A stretch of 5,673 bases of DNA, from positions 1-5,673 of the forward strand of contig CAMTXZ010000068.1 in assembly GCA_947085765.1 (NCBI GenBank). The letters are read 5' to 3'. Below, in pieces: positions 1-5,673 of this stretch. The notes under the pieces are model-generated. The model did no database searches, was not told the origin of the DNA, and worked only from the letters and a program-made list of their open reading frames with translations. Numbering within the stretch: position 1 is the first letter of the stretch; every line of letters begins with the position of its first letter. Source of the stretch: JAKFXL01 sp947085765. GTDB taxonomy: Bacteria > Pseudomonadota > Gammaproteobacteria > Tenderiales > Tenderiaceae. The translations under genes and the position numbers were made by a program.

Positions 1-326
1 TGATGGTCGGCGAGGGGATGCAGCTCTCCATGTTGACGGGCGATCTGCTCCACTACACCTATCGCGACATGAACCATTATCTGGTCAAGTCGGCCCACTA
101 TGCGGCGGCCTGGGCGCAACAGCGCCAGGAGCAAGGCAAGCGGGCGAGTCTGTCGCAAGGTCTGCTCCATGGCGTTGGCTGCTTCCTCAAGATGTATCTA
201 TTGCGGGCGGGATTTCTCGATGGCCGCCAGGGGTTGCTGCTGGCGCTGCTGTCGGCCCACTCCACCTTTGTGAAGTATGCAGATCTGTGGGTCCGCACTT
301 TGCCATCGGGGAATACCGCGCGATGA
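1..326 (+). CDS. C-terminal part of a GT2 glycosyltransferase, WaaE/KdtX-like (5' end outside window)
   Basis: This is the last 107 or so codons of a gene whose start lies left of the window; the frame runs from base 3 and stops with TGA at 324-326. The visible part has the pattern typical of the C-terminus of WaaE/KdtX-like family 2 glycosyltransferases: a GDLLHYTYRD segment, then a helical amphipathic stretch, KRASL, and YLLRAGFLDGRQGLLLALLSAH followed by FVKYADLW in the same region. In that family this end follows the GT-A catalytic domain and contacts the membrane; members add a glucose or related sugar to inner-core LPS on the cytoplasmic side. The catalytic DxD region is not in the window, so sugar specificity cannot be judged. 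The stop overlaps the next gene's start as ATGA, which points to translational coupling. Family assignment rests on remembered sequence pattern. Confidence 0.82.
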   Translation, partial: MVGEGMQLSMLTGDLLHYTYRDMNHYLVKSAHYAAAWAQQRQEQGKRASLSQGLLHGVGCFLKMYLLRAGFLDGRQGLLLALLSAHSTFVKYADLWVRTLPSGNTAR

Positions 327-1489
327 GGATACTTGAGCTCTGTACCTCACCGGACAGTGGCGGTCTTGAGCTGTATATGACACGTGCCTGCGTCGCACTT
401 GCCGCTGCCGGCGATCAGGTGCGCGCAGTGGTCGCCCCCGTCAGTCGCATCGCTGAACGTCTGTGTCAGCACAATATCAAGATGGATACGCTGGCCTTCC
501 GTTTTGCCCCCTTGCCGCTGGTTGCCGCCAGACGGTTGGCGAAGTTGATCGATCAGCATGAGATAGAGGCCATACATCTGCACTGGGGCAGAGATCTGCC
601 GCTGGCGGCACTGGCCAAATATTTTTCGGTACGCTCACCGCGTCTGGTCTACACCCGGCACATGCAGATTACCCGCAGCAAAAAAGATCTCTATCACCGT
701 TGGCTCTATCGCCAGGTGGATCTGTTGCTGACCATTACCGAGACCATGACAACCAAGGTGCGTGAGTCTCTGGATGAGCAGATGTCGACACGTGTAGCGA
801 CGCTTTATCATGGCGCCCCCGCTGTTGCTGTTGCCATTACGGATCAGCAGCGCCAGCAGTTGCGCCGTGGCTGGGGGGTGGCCGAGGATGCCGTACTGGT
901 GGGGCTATTCTCGCGGCTTGAAGAGCCCAAGGGGCAGCATCTGCTCATCGAGGCGCTGCGTCGGGCGCGGGATGAGGGGGTGGCGCTGCACGGGCTGATC
1001 GTTGGCCATGTCATGGACCCGGAGTATGTCTCAGCGCTACAGGCGAAGATTGAGACGTTGGGACTCGCCAATAAAGTCCATTTCGAAGGCTTCAGCAACG
1101 ACATCCAGCAGTGGATGCAGGCGTGTGACATCGTGGCTTTGACAACCCGTGAAGAGACCTTTGGCCTGGTGCTGATCGAGGCGATGCGAGCGGCGGTGGC
1201 GGTCGTTGGCAGTGACCGGGGCGGAGTGCCGGAGATCATCCGCCATCAACAGAATGGGCTGTTATTTCGTTCAGGGGATGCTGAAGATCTGTATGGGCAG
1301 TTGCGACGTCTGGCTCTCGACCGCACGTTGCGCGACGGGCTGGCTGTTGCCGGCCAACAGGATGCTGATCTGCGTTTTAATGATGAGATCCATTTTTGCG
1401 CCTTGCGTGATTACTTGCATGGCGCGATTGGCGGCATCCAAGGAGAGAGAGGTGTGACCGATTCGCGCAAGAGGTCTGCCGATGAGTAA
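323..1489 (+). CDS. GT4-family glycosyltransferase (GT-B fold)
   Basis: A 388-residue cytoplasmic glycosyltransferase, a normal full length for family GT4. The N-terminal Rossmann half opens with MRILELCTSPDSGGLE, where the glycine pair near residues 13-14 is the usual acceptor-side loop. The donor-binding half starts near VGLFSRLEEPKGQ (193-205), with R198 and K203 at the positions expected to contact the nucleotide-sugar phosphates. The retaining GT4 EX7E signature is E278-E286 within EETFGLVLIEAM, followed by GGVPEII (300-306) and NGLLF. The start at 323 is preferred over an upstream in-frame ATG at 287, because 323 forms an ATGA overlap with the GT2 stop, begins exactly at the family's N-terminal beta strand, and has a moderate GGGGA at 308-312. 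The likely role is adding one sugar to an LPS core or O-antigen intermediate. Donor and acceptor cannot be told; a WaaG-like or mannosyl/glucosyl role would each fit. Confidence 0.93.
   Translation: MRILELCTSPDSGGLELYMTRACVALAAAGDQVRAVVAPVSRIAERLCQHNIKMDTLAFRFAPLPLVAARRLAKLIDQHEIEAIHLHWGRDLPLAALAKYFSVRSPRLVYTRHMQITRSKKDLYHRWLYRQVDLLLTITETMTTKVRESLDEQMSTRVATLYHGAPAVAVAITDQQRQQLRRGWGVAEDAVLVGLFSRLEEPKGQHLLIEALRRARDEGVALHGLIVGHVMDPEYVSALQAKIETLGLANKVHFEGFSNDIQQWMQACDIVALTTREETFGLVLIEAMRAAVAVVGSDRGGVPEIIRHQQNGLLFRSGDAEDLYGQLRRLALDRTLRDGLAVAGQQDADLRFNDEIHFCALRDYLHGAIGGIQGERGVTDSRKRSADE
1471..1474 (+). promoter_or_regulatory. Ribosome binding site for the GT9 gene
   Basis: GAGG, in context AAGAGG, lies 7 bases before ATG 1482 and inside the end of the GT4 gene. 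This supports the overlapping start. Confidence 0.6.
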
Positions 1490-2549
1490 TAAAAAACATT
1501 ACGGCAACTCTATTGCGGAGCCGGAGCTTGCAGGGGTCCGCCGAATTTGCGTGCTCTGTTGGGGGCTGCTCGGCGATGTGTTCATGCGCGTGCCTTTGAT
1601 CGAGGCGTTACGCCAGCGTTTTCCACGGGCGCATATTGCCGTGGTTGTCGATCCAGTTGCGGTTGCCGTGCTTGAAAATCACCCTGATTGTGATGAGCTC
1701 ATCCCCTTTGGTCGCAAGAAGCGGCCACGTTGGCGTTATCTGACACAAACCCTGCATCAGCTGTTGTACTTGCGTCGGCAGCGCTTTGATCTTTGTATCG
1801 ATCTCTATGCCGGTGGCTCCAGTCCTCGCTTTAGTCGCATCATTAATGCTGAGACGCGGATCTCCTTTGGGCATACCAAGGCATTGCGCCGCGCCAACAA
1901 CGTACTGGTGGAGCACCCCTCGTTTTCAGATAGCTGGACCAAGGCGTTGGGTACCATGCTTGAACCCTTGGGGATAAGCTCGACCCAGGTTCGCCGGGGC
2001 ACTTCATTCTATTGTTCTGCTGCAGCAATCGAGTATGCACACTGTTTTGTTGAGGATAAATCGAGGCCGCTGGTGGCTTTTAATCTAGGGGCGGGAGCCA
2101 GCGACAAGCGCTGGCCGGTCGAGTGTTTCGCCGCATTGGCGCGCGAGACAAACCGGCGCCATGGCCTCACGCCACTGGTCTTTACCAATCCTGGCATGGA
2201 GGAGCTGGCGGGGGAGTTTGCCCGTTATTATGGTGATGGCGCTGTTATCGCACCACTCTTGACGCTGGACAGGGTAGGCGCGTTGATGCTCGAATGTGAT
2301 TATGTGGTGACGGGTGATACGTCACTGATGCACATGGCATTTGGTTTGAAACGGCCAACGCTGGCCCTGTTTACATACACCCGTCCTGAAATGGTAATGC
2401 CGGAGGATTGTTTGGTAGAGGCCTGTTTTGTCGAGTCAACGTCGGGGCAGGAGTATTGTGGTAGGTTGGCTGGTAGTGTTGATATCCCGGTTGAAGAGGC
2501 GCTTTTCAGGCTGGAAGCATTGCGTATACGCCGCAACGCCTTAAGCTGA
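1482..2549 (+). CDS. GT9-family glycosyltransferase (ADP-heptose:LPS heptosyltransferase-like)
   Basis: A 355-residue GT-B protein with all three landmarks of family GT9. Near the N-terminus, LLGDVFMRVPLIEALRQRFP (29-48) matches the GDxxxxxPLxxALRxxFP motif, with D32 at the position of the catalytic aspartate of WaaC. The donor-side motif is NLGAGASDKRWP (201-212), with K209 at the phosphate-binding lysine position. GDTSLMHMA (278-286) matches the (N/G)DTGxxHLA motif, with D279 and H284. The family transfers heptose from ADP-heptose to Kdo or heptose of the LPS inner core in the cytoplasm; other sugars are possible in distant members. ATG 1482 has GAGG at 1471-1474 with a 7-base spacer, and the gene overlaps the GT4 end by 8 bases, so the two are probably co-translated. 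I cannot separate heptosyltransferase I, II or III types from sequence alone. Confidence 0.92.
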   Translation: MSNKKHYGNSIAEPELAGVRRICVLCWGLLGDVFMRVPLIEALRQRFPRAHIAVVVDPVAVAVLENHPDCDELIPFGRKKRPRWRYLTQTLHQLLYLRRQRFDLCIDLYAGGSSPRFSRIINAETRISFGHTKALRRANNVLVEHPSFSDSWTKALGTMLEPLGISSTQVRRGTSFYCSAAAIEYAHCFVEDKSRPLVAFNLGAGASDKRWPVECFAALARETNRRHGLTPLVFTNPGMEELAGEFARYYGDGAVIAPLLTLDRVGALMLECDYVVTGDTSLMHMAFGLKRPTLALFTYTRPEMVMPEDCLVEACFVESTSGQEYCGRLAGSVDIPVEEALFRLEALRIRRNALS

Positions 2550-2648
2550 TGCCTTGGCCTTAACTGCGGATTTTGTGTTGTTGTTTTGCCGGTTAGTCTG
2601 GATGTTGCGGCGGGCTGAGGCCCATGTCCGAATTAGATGAGGTTACAC
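2550..2648 (+). other. Spacer between glycosyltransferase and methyltransferase blocks
   Basis: This is the only break in an otherwise overlapping or closely spaced + strand series. I see no convincing terminator: the TTAAG/CTTAA inverted repeat at 2541-2563 is short and has no T-run after it. I also see no good sigma-70 promoter, although the stretch around 2570-2587 is T/G-rich. A 13-codon frame (2624-2665) starts here. Read-through transcription from the glycosyltransferases into the methyltransferases is the simplest reading. Confidence 0.35.
2639..2642 (+). promoter_or_regulatory. Ribosome binding site that favours a GTG start at 2649
   Basis: GAGG sits 6 bases before GTG 2649. The in-frame ATG at 2637 has no Shine-Dalgarno-like sequence at proper distance, so the GTG is the better start. 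The choice changes the protein by only four residues. Confidence 0.55.
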
Positions 2649-3344
2649 GTGAAAAACATTATTAAGATCGTTCGCCACAATCTGCTGGCCCCTATTCCTG
2701 CATCGCGTAAGACAGAGAAAAAGGTTAAAGACTATATCCGTAAATATCGTTACGTGCTGTTTGGGCATTTACCATTTCTGGGGCGGAAACGCTCCTTTGG
2801 CGAAACCAATAAGGCTCGTGGGCGTCGTCTGGAGGAGTCATTTTTTGATCAATATTGTCAAGGGCATGGGCTGGATATCGGTTATGGTGGCGATCCAGTG
2901 GTGCCAAATGCACAGGGGTGGGATTATGAGCATGGTGATGCCCATCATCTAAACGGATTGGAGGATGGGAGTTTTGATTTTGTTTATTCCAGTCACTTGC
3001 TAGAGCATCTGCCAGATTGCGAAATGGCCCTGAAAAACTGGTGGCGGGTGCTTAAGCCGGGTGGTTATTTGATTCTGTATCTGCCACATCGTGATCTCTA
3101 TGAGAAGAAAAAGACATTGCCATCACGATTCAATGATGATCATGCTCATTTCTTTCTGCCTGACCAGGATGAGGCCCCAGACACACTGGGATTGCTTCCT
3201 TTGCTCGGGCGTGTGCTGAATCATGCGGCTGTTGTTTATTGCAAAGTGTGTGATGCCGGTTATAAAAGCCCGGGCGATGAGCTGCATAGCGTGGGCGAAT
3301 ATTCCATTGAGGTAGTGGTAAAAAAGAGCACCAACATCTATTAG
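2649..3344 (+). CDS. Class I SAM-dependent methyltransferase (Methyltransf_11-like)
   Basis: A 231-residue protein from GTG 2649 (235 if ATG 2637 is used). After a basic N-terminal stretch of about 70 residues lies a class I SAM-binding core: motif I is LDIGYGGDP (75-83), followed by an acidic/His patch around D97, and motif IV/V region FDFVYSSHLLEHL (109-121). LKPGGYLILYLPH (135-147) is the usual post-core beta strand. The ending YLPHRDLYEKKKTLPSRFNDDH resembles methyltransferases found in polysaccharide clusters, but I cannot name a characterised relative. The acceptor is unknown; O-methylation of a glycan sugar is the natural inference from the neighbouring glycosyltransferases. Base composition is lower in GC than the genes to the left, compatible with separate acquisition. 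The class call is firm, the substrate is open. Confidence 0.88.
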   Translation: MKNIIKIVRHNLLAPIPASRKTEKKVKDYIRKYRYVLFGHLPFLGRKRSFGETNKARGRRLEESFFDQYCQGHGLDIGYGGDPVVPNAQGWDYEHGDAHHLNGLEDGSFDFVYSSHLLEHLPDCEMALKNWWRVLKPGGYLILYLPHRDLYEKKKTLPSRFNDDHAHFFLPDQDEAPDTLGLLPLLGRVLNHAAVVYCKVCDAGYKSPGDELHSVGEYSIEVVVKKSTNIY

Positions 3345-3356
3345 TACGCCGATTGC

Positions 3357-3360
3357 AGGA
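3357..3360 (+). promoter_or_regulatory. Ribosome binding site of the small ORF at 3367
   Basis: AGGA, 6 bases before ATG 3367. It is one of the two arguments that the 70-codon frame is translated. Confidence 0.45.
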
Positions 3361-3366
3361 CTCTAT

Positions 3367-3579
3367 ATGGCGACCCGGCCGGAGCAGACGGCACCGCCGA
3401 ATGTGCCATGTGTCGCCTGTATGATCGAAAGTCAGGAGGGCGTCGACGCTTGTGGTTATCCGCTATTGCAGCGCGATTTGCCGGTTGCTGTAGTGTTCGA
3501 GACAATCAGTAACTTTGTTGAGAGTGTGCTTGGTTGGTTGCCACTGGAGAGAGCTGTTTTGCAGACAGGAAAGATATGA
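3367..3579 (+). CDS. Small hypothetical protein, 70 aa, coupled to the downstream methyltransferase
   Basis: An unrecognised 70-residue frame filling the 231-base gap between the two methyltransferase genes. For it: a well-placed AGGA (3357-3360), an ATG start, a stop (TGA 3577-3579) that overlaps the next gene's ATG at 3576 as ATGA, and mostly G/C-ending codons in its first part, like the neighbouring genes. The product is mildly acidic, lacks an obvious membrane segment or signal peptide, and carries three cysteines at 15, 18 and 29 (a CxxC followed by a third Cys). Its C-terminal half, from LPVAVVFETISNF through VLGWLPLERAV, looks like a folded helical or strand region. The frame stays open upstream to 3322 inside the first methyltransferase gene. 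It may be a true small gene, the tail of a larger gene lost by deletion, or a chance frame. I do not assign a function. Confidence 0.45.
   Translation: MATRPEQTAPPNVPCVACMIESQEGVDACGYPLLQRDLPVAVVFETISNFVESVLGWLPLERAVLQTGKI
3567..3570 (+). promoter_or_regulatory. Ribosome binding site that sets the methyltransferase start at 3576
   Basis: AGGA, 5 bases before ATG 3576. It favours this ATG over the in-frame TTG at 3534, which lies well before the conserved core. Confidence 0.55.
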
Positions 3580-4415
3580 AATTTTTTGGCACCCACAAGA
3601 TCAGTGATTTTGTCGCTGGTTTTATTAAAAACAATCAGCACAACATTCGTGGCAAGCGGGTGGTTGATCTGCCTGCTGGTGAGGGTCGCTCGTCGGGCCT
3701 GTTGCGTGATGTCGGCGCTGAGGTTCATGCGTATGATCTGTTCCCCGAGGTGTTCAAGGCCGAAGGCATTAAGTGTCATAAAGCGGATCTGATGTCGAAT
3801 GTGCCGATTCCTGACGGCTTTGCGGACATGGTGTTGTGCCAGGAGGGGATCGAACATTTACCCAATCAGCATCTGGCGTTAAAAGAGCTGAGTCGCATTC
3901 TTAAACCCGGCGGAAAATTGATACTGACCACTCCAAACTATTCCAATATGAGGTCGCGTTTCAGTTATCTGTTTTCTGAATCAGAGATGTATAAGTTGAT
4001 GCCACCCAATGAGATCGATTCGGTCTGGTTTTCAGATCCGGAATCGGGTGGTAGTGATATCTATTTTGGCCATGTCTTCTCGATTGGCATCCAGCGGCTT
4101 AGACTGCTTGCGCTGTTGGCGGGGTTGAAGATCCATAAAATTCATCACAACCGGGCTAACAATACCGCGGCGGTTTTATTACTGTTTACCTACCCCTTTG
4201 TGTTGTGGGTGAACTACGCCGCTTACCGGCGGGCCATGCGTAAACGCAAAGATATTGAGTATGAAACAAGAAAGCGCATCTTTGGCGAAATTTTCAAGCT
4301 GGGCATTGATCCGCGGATCCTGATAGAGGCCGATCTGTTTGTCGAGTTTGAAAAGATTTCGGATGCGGATGTCTCGCTAAGGGAGATTCATAAGTTTCAT
4401 AAGCTCGGCACATGA
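3576..4415 (+). CDS. Class I SAM-dependent methyltransferase with C-terminal hydrophobic segment
   Basis: A 279-residue protein. The SAM-binding core is clear: motif I VVDLPAGEGRSS (29-40), an acidic residue ending strand 2 (D54 in HAYDLF), D71 after strand 3, MVLCQEGIEHL (85-95), and ILKPGGKLILTTPN (108-121). The middle part, including FGHVFS (164-169), is typical of Methyltransf_11/23 enzymes from glycan clusters. Beyond the core, residues 197-217 form a long hydrophobic stretch ending near WVNYAAY, followed at once by a very basic run, YRRAMRKRK (217-225). This would suit a membrane anchor or interfacial helix with cytoplasmic positive charges. The last 55 residues are charged and unassigned. 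The ATG overlaps the preceding small ORF's stop. The substrate is unknown; a lipid-linked glycan at the inner membrane is the inference from the hydrophobic segment and the neighbours. Confidence 0.88.
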   Translation: MKFFGTHKISDFVAGFIKNNQHNIRGKRVVDLPAGEGRSSGLLRDVGAEVHAYDLFPEVFKAEGIKCHKADLMSNVPIPDGFADMVLCQEGIEHLPNQHLALKELSRILKPGGKLILTTPNYSNMRSRFSYLFSESEMYKLMPPNEIDSVWFSDPESGGSDIYFGHVFSIGIQRLRLLALLAGLKIHKIHHNRANNTAAVLLLFTYPFVLWVNYAAYRRAMRKRKDIEYETRKRIFGEIFKLGIDPRILIEADLFVEFEKISDADVSLREIHKFHKLGT

Positions 4416-4452
4416 GTTGAAATAAAGATAACCCGCCACTGTTCGACGGTTC

Positions 4453-4511
4453 AAAAAAACGGCTGCCACGACTATGTTGTCGGAGTTAATTTTTATATGA
4501 GGCCAAGCCGT
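4453..4511 (-). terminator. Weak candidate terminator between the convergent genes
   Basis: On the - strand a run of seven T (4459-4453) follows the FkbM gene's stop. It is preceded by a 4-bp hairpin, CGAC/GTCG with a 6-base loop (4469-4482). A longer-range 6-bp pair, ACGGCT at 4511-4506 with AGCCGT at 4464-4459, would enclose that hairpin and end at the T-run. The same small hairpin on the + strand is followed by only five T at 4490-4494, 7 bases away. The structure is irregular and partly inside the FkbM coding end, so this is a tentative call. Confidence 0.3.
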
Positions 4512-5382
4512 CGTCAATTGTTATGCCTTCAGCGTTTGTTTGGATGGCGCTACAAAATGCATCAATGAGTTCGTTGGGACAGAAGATATACTCCTGTTCA
4601 AACTGGCCGCCGATCTCCGCTACATCCCTTATTCTTACCACGGTCGATTTGTGCTTGATCAAACCGAAAGTGGCGTAGTTGTTCGAGCTGATCAGCTGGT
4701 AAATCTGCTCAGCCCTCTGCTCTTTTACGCTCTCCCCGGCGGAGGCGAGTATTTCGCAGTAGATGTAGGGGCGGTGTTTGGCGATGGTGTCACGCAGTCC
4801 GCGTAATACAGACAGCTCCGCCTCCTCGACGTCGATTTTTATGGCGGAGATCTCCGCCATATCAAGCATGTTGATCATCCAGTCTCCAGTCATCGTGACC
4901 ACGTCAAATGAGTGGTCCAGCGTCTCATGGGATTTATGTTCGTACACCAGCGAGCCGGTTTTGTCGCCGATCTCGGTGGCGTAAAAGCGCGCAGTACCAT
5001 TGTGCTCGGACAGCGCGATAGGATAGATGCATGCGGCTTCAAAACCGTTCAGACGAATCAGCTCCTGGCTATAAAGGTTGCAGGAGGGGTTGGGTTCGAA
5101 GCCGACATATTCGCGCTTGGCACATAGTTGGCGCAGCTTTACCAGATAGAGTCCTGCATTTACGCCGATGTCGACCACCGTGCCTGATTTTGTCTCAATA
5201 AATGTCTTCAGACACTGCCCCATCCAGAATTCAGCAGGGATAATATAGCCGCTGTTCACCACACCATGAACCACGGGAACCCGCAGTGGCATACCCAGAT
5301 AGTTTGAGTTGACCTGTCTCAGCCCAAGTTTTGCGATCCCTTTAATCACTTCGCGTTTCAGTCTGGGAAAAATATTGGCCAT
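4486..5382 (-). CDS. FkbM-family methyltransferase
   Basis: A 298-residue protein, close to the usual length for FkbM-type enzymes. Motif I is VVDIGVNAGLY (69-79); VGFEPNPS (93-100) is the family's strand-2 motif ending in the SAM-ribose acidic residue; and IKIDVEEAELSVLRG (181-195) is the hallmark KIDVEGxExxVLxG, with E in place of the usual G. After this come YIYCEI (206-211) and a C-terminal domain. The family O-methylates sugars and other small acceptors; in surface-glycan loci it is normally assigned to sugar methylation. The start at 5382 is chosen because GAGAG lies 5 bases upstream (5392-5388) and N-terminal residues are then family-like. An in-frame ATG at 5442 has no ribosome site and would overlap the upstream gene. 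It follows that gene by 31 bases and is probably co-transcribed with it. Confidence 0.92.
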   Translation of the reverse strand: MANIFPRLKREVIKGIAKLGLRQVNSNYLGMPLRVPVVHGVVNSGYIIPAEFWMGQCLKTFIETKSGTVVDIGVNAGLYLVKLRQLCAKREYVGFEPNPSCNLYSQELIRLNGFEAACIYPIALSEHNGTARFYATEIGDKTGSLVYEHKSHETLDHSFDVVTMTGDWMINMLDMAEISAIKIDVEEAELSVLRGLRDTIAKHRPYIYCEILASAGESVKEQRAEQIYQLISSNNYATFGLIKHKSTVVRIRDVAEIGGQFEQEYIFCPNELIDAFCSAIQTNAEGITIDDGLASYKN

Positions 5383-5413
5383 GTTAGCTCTCTTTATAAT
5401 GATGCGTTGGTTG

Positions 5414-5673
5414 TTATGGAGGGTGACCCTGCTTGGTCCCATCTATTTGTGTAACTGCATGGCCTCCTATGTCACGGCCATTAGTTGTTAAATCTTTAGG
5501 TGGTGTGGTAGTCGAGAGCGCCTGGTCCAGTTTTTTATTTACATCGCCAGGTTTGATGCGCTCCATCGTTCCGCTATCACGCACTCTGATGCCCCACGGC
5601 AGCTGATCAATAGATTTGCCATATTTTGCGCTTATGGCTTCGGGATATTTGTTCACCACCAGGTTGGCATCAA
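5414..5673 (-). CDS. C-terminal fragment of an unrecognised protein (5' end outside window)
   Basis: The reading frame enters from the right edge without a stop and ends at TAA 5416-5414, giving about 86 codons. The in-frame GTG pair at 5659-5654 is not needed as a start, since the frame is open to the window's end and the residues before it (DANLV) continue smoothly. The visible part has a folded-looking segment, NKYPEAISAKYGKSIDQLPW then GIRVRDSGTMERIKPGD, followed by a polar tail of some 30 residues rich in Thr, Pro and Gly that looks disordered. No membrane segment, catalytic motif or known domain is visible in this piece. It lies 31 bases upstream of the FkbM gene on the same strand, so a role in the same surface-glycan pathway is likely but unproven. 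Confidence 0.7.
   Translation of the reverse strand, partial: DANLVVNKYPEAISAKYGKSIDQLPWGIRVRDSGTMERIKPGDVNKKLDQALSTTTPPKDLTTNGRDIGGHAVTQIDGTKQGHPP

Noticed and set aside
287..322. Longer start for the GT4 protein (12 extra residues)
   Set aside because: It would overlap the GT2 gene by 40 bases, has no good ribosome site, and adds residues before the family's normal first beta strand. ATG 323 with its ATGA overlap is better.
844..1239. 131-codon frame on the - strand inside the GT4 gene
   Set aside because: The translation is Ser/Arg/Thr-rich and lacks any domain-like pattern. It mirrors the coding of the donor-binding half of the GT4 enzyme.
2541..2563. Inverted repeat TTAAG/CTTAA at the end of the GT9 gene as a terminator
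   Set aside because: The stem is only five mostly A/T pairs with a 13-base loop and no following T-run.
3345..3518. Possible read-through of the first methyltransferase past its TAG into about 57 open codons
   Set aside because: The extra residues are Cys/Arg-rich and show nothing like a methyltransferase extension. The other frame here has a ribosome site and coupled stop, so this openness is probably chance.
3456..3857. 133-codon frame on the - strand
   Set aside because: It lies opposite the well-supported motif I region of the second methyltransferase, and its translation has no domain-like pattern. It is a shadow frame, although it also covers part of the small ORF.
5395..5400. Perfect TATAAT on the + strand
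   Set aside because: The nearest -35-like TTGGCC (5375-5380) is only 14 bases away and the direction would be antisense to the upstream - strand gene. It is likely a chance A/T-rich stretch in the spacer.
5383..5442. Longer start for the FkbM protein (20 extra residues)
   Set aside because: There is no Shine-Dalgarno before 5442 and it would overlap the upstream gene. The start at 5382 has GAGAG at the right distance.

Overview
The window is a piece of a cell-surface polysaccharide locus, most likely for lipopolysaccharide core or O-antigen, from a Gram-negative proteobacterium. A gammaproteobacterium is the best guess. Three glycosyltransferase types stand next to each other: a WaaE/KdtX-like GT2 tail, a GT4 and a heptosyltransferase-type GT9. 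ADP-heptose-type GT9 enzymes are typical of LPS assembly. Species cannot be told from the sequence, and no RNA genes, CRISPR arrays, insertion sequences or phage genes were seen.

Left block, + strand, 1-2549: the end of a GT2 glycosyltransferase, a complete GT4 (323-1489) and a complete GT9 (1482-2549). They overlap by 4 and 8 bases, so they are almost certainly one translationally coupled operon. The expected role is stepwise sugar transfer to a lipid-linked acceptor at the cytoplasmic face of the inner membrane.

Middle block, + strand, 2550-4415: after an 87-99 base spacer come two unrelated-looking class I SAM-dependent methyltransferases (2649-3344 and 3576-4415). Between them is a 70-codon ORF (3367-3579) with its own Shine-Dalgarno and an ATGA overlap with the second methyltransferase. 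I do not recognise its product. Base composition is visibly more AT-rich in the first methyltransferase gene than in the left block, which suggests a mosaic locus.

Right block, - strand, 4486-5673: a complete FkbM-family methyltransferase (5382 down to 4486), preceded on the same strand by the C-terminal end of an unrecognised protein (5673 down to 5414). The two strands converge at 4416-4485, which holds only a weak candidate terminator.

Taken together, glycosyltransferases build a surface glycan and up to three methyltransferases may decorate or cap it. This is inference from context; acceptor and methylation site cannot be read from the sequence. No clearly new system is evident. The best leads are the coupled small ORF and the cluster of three different methyltransferases.
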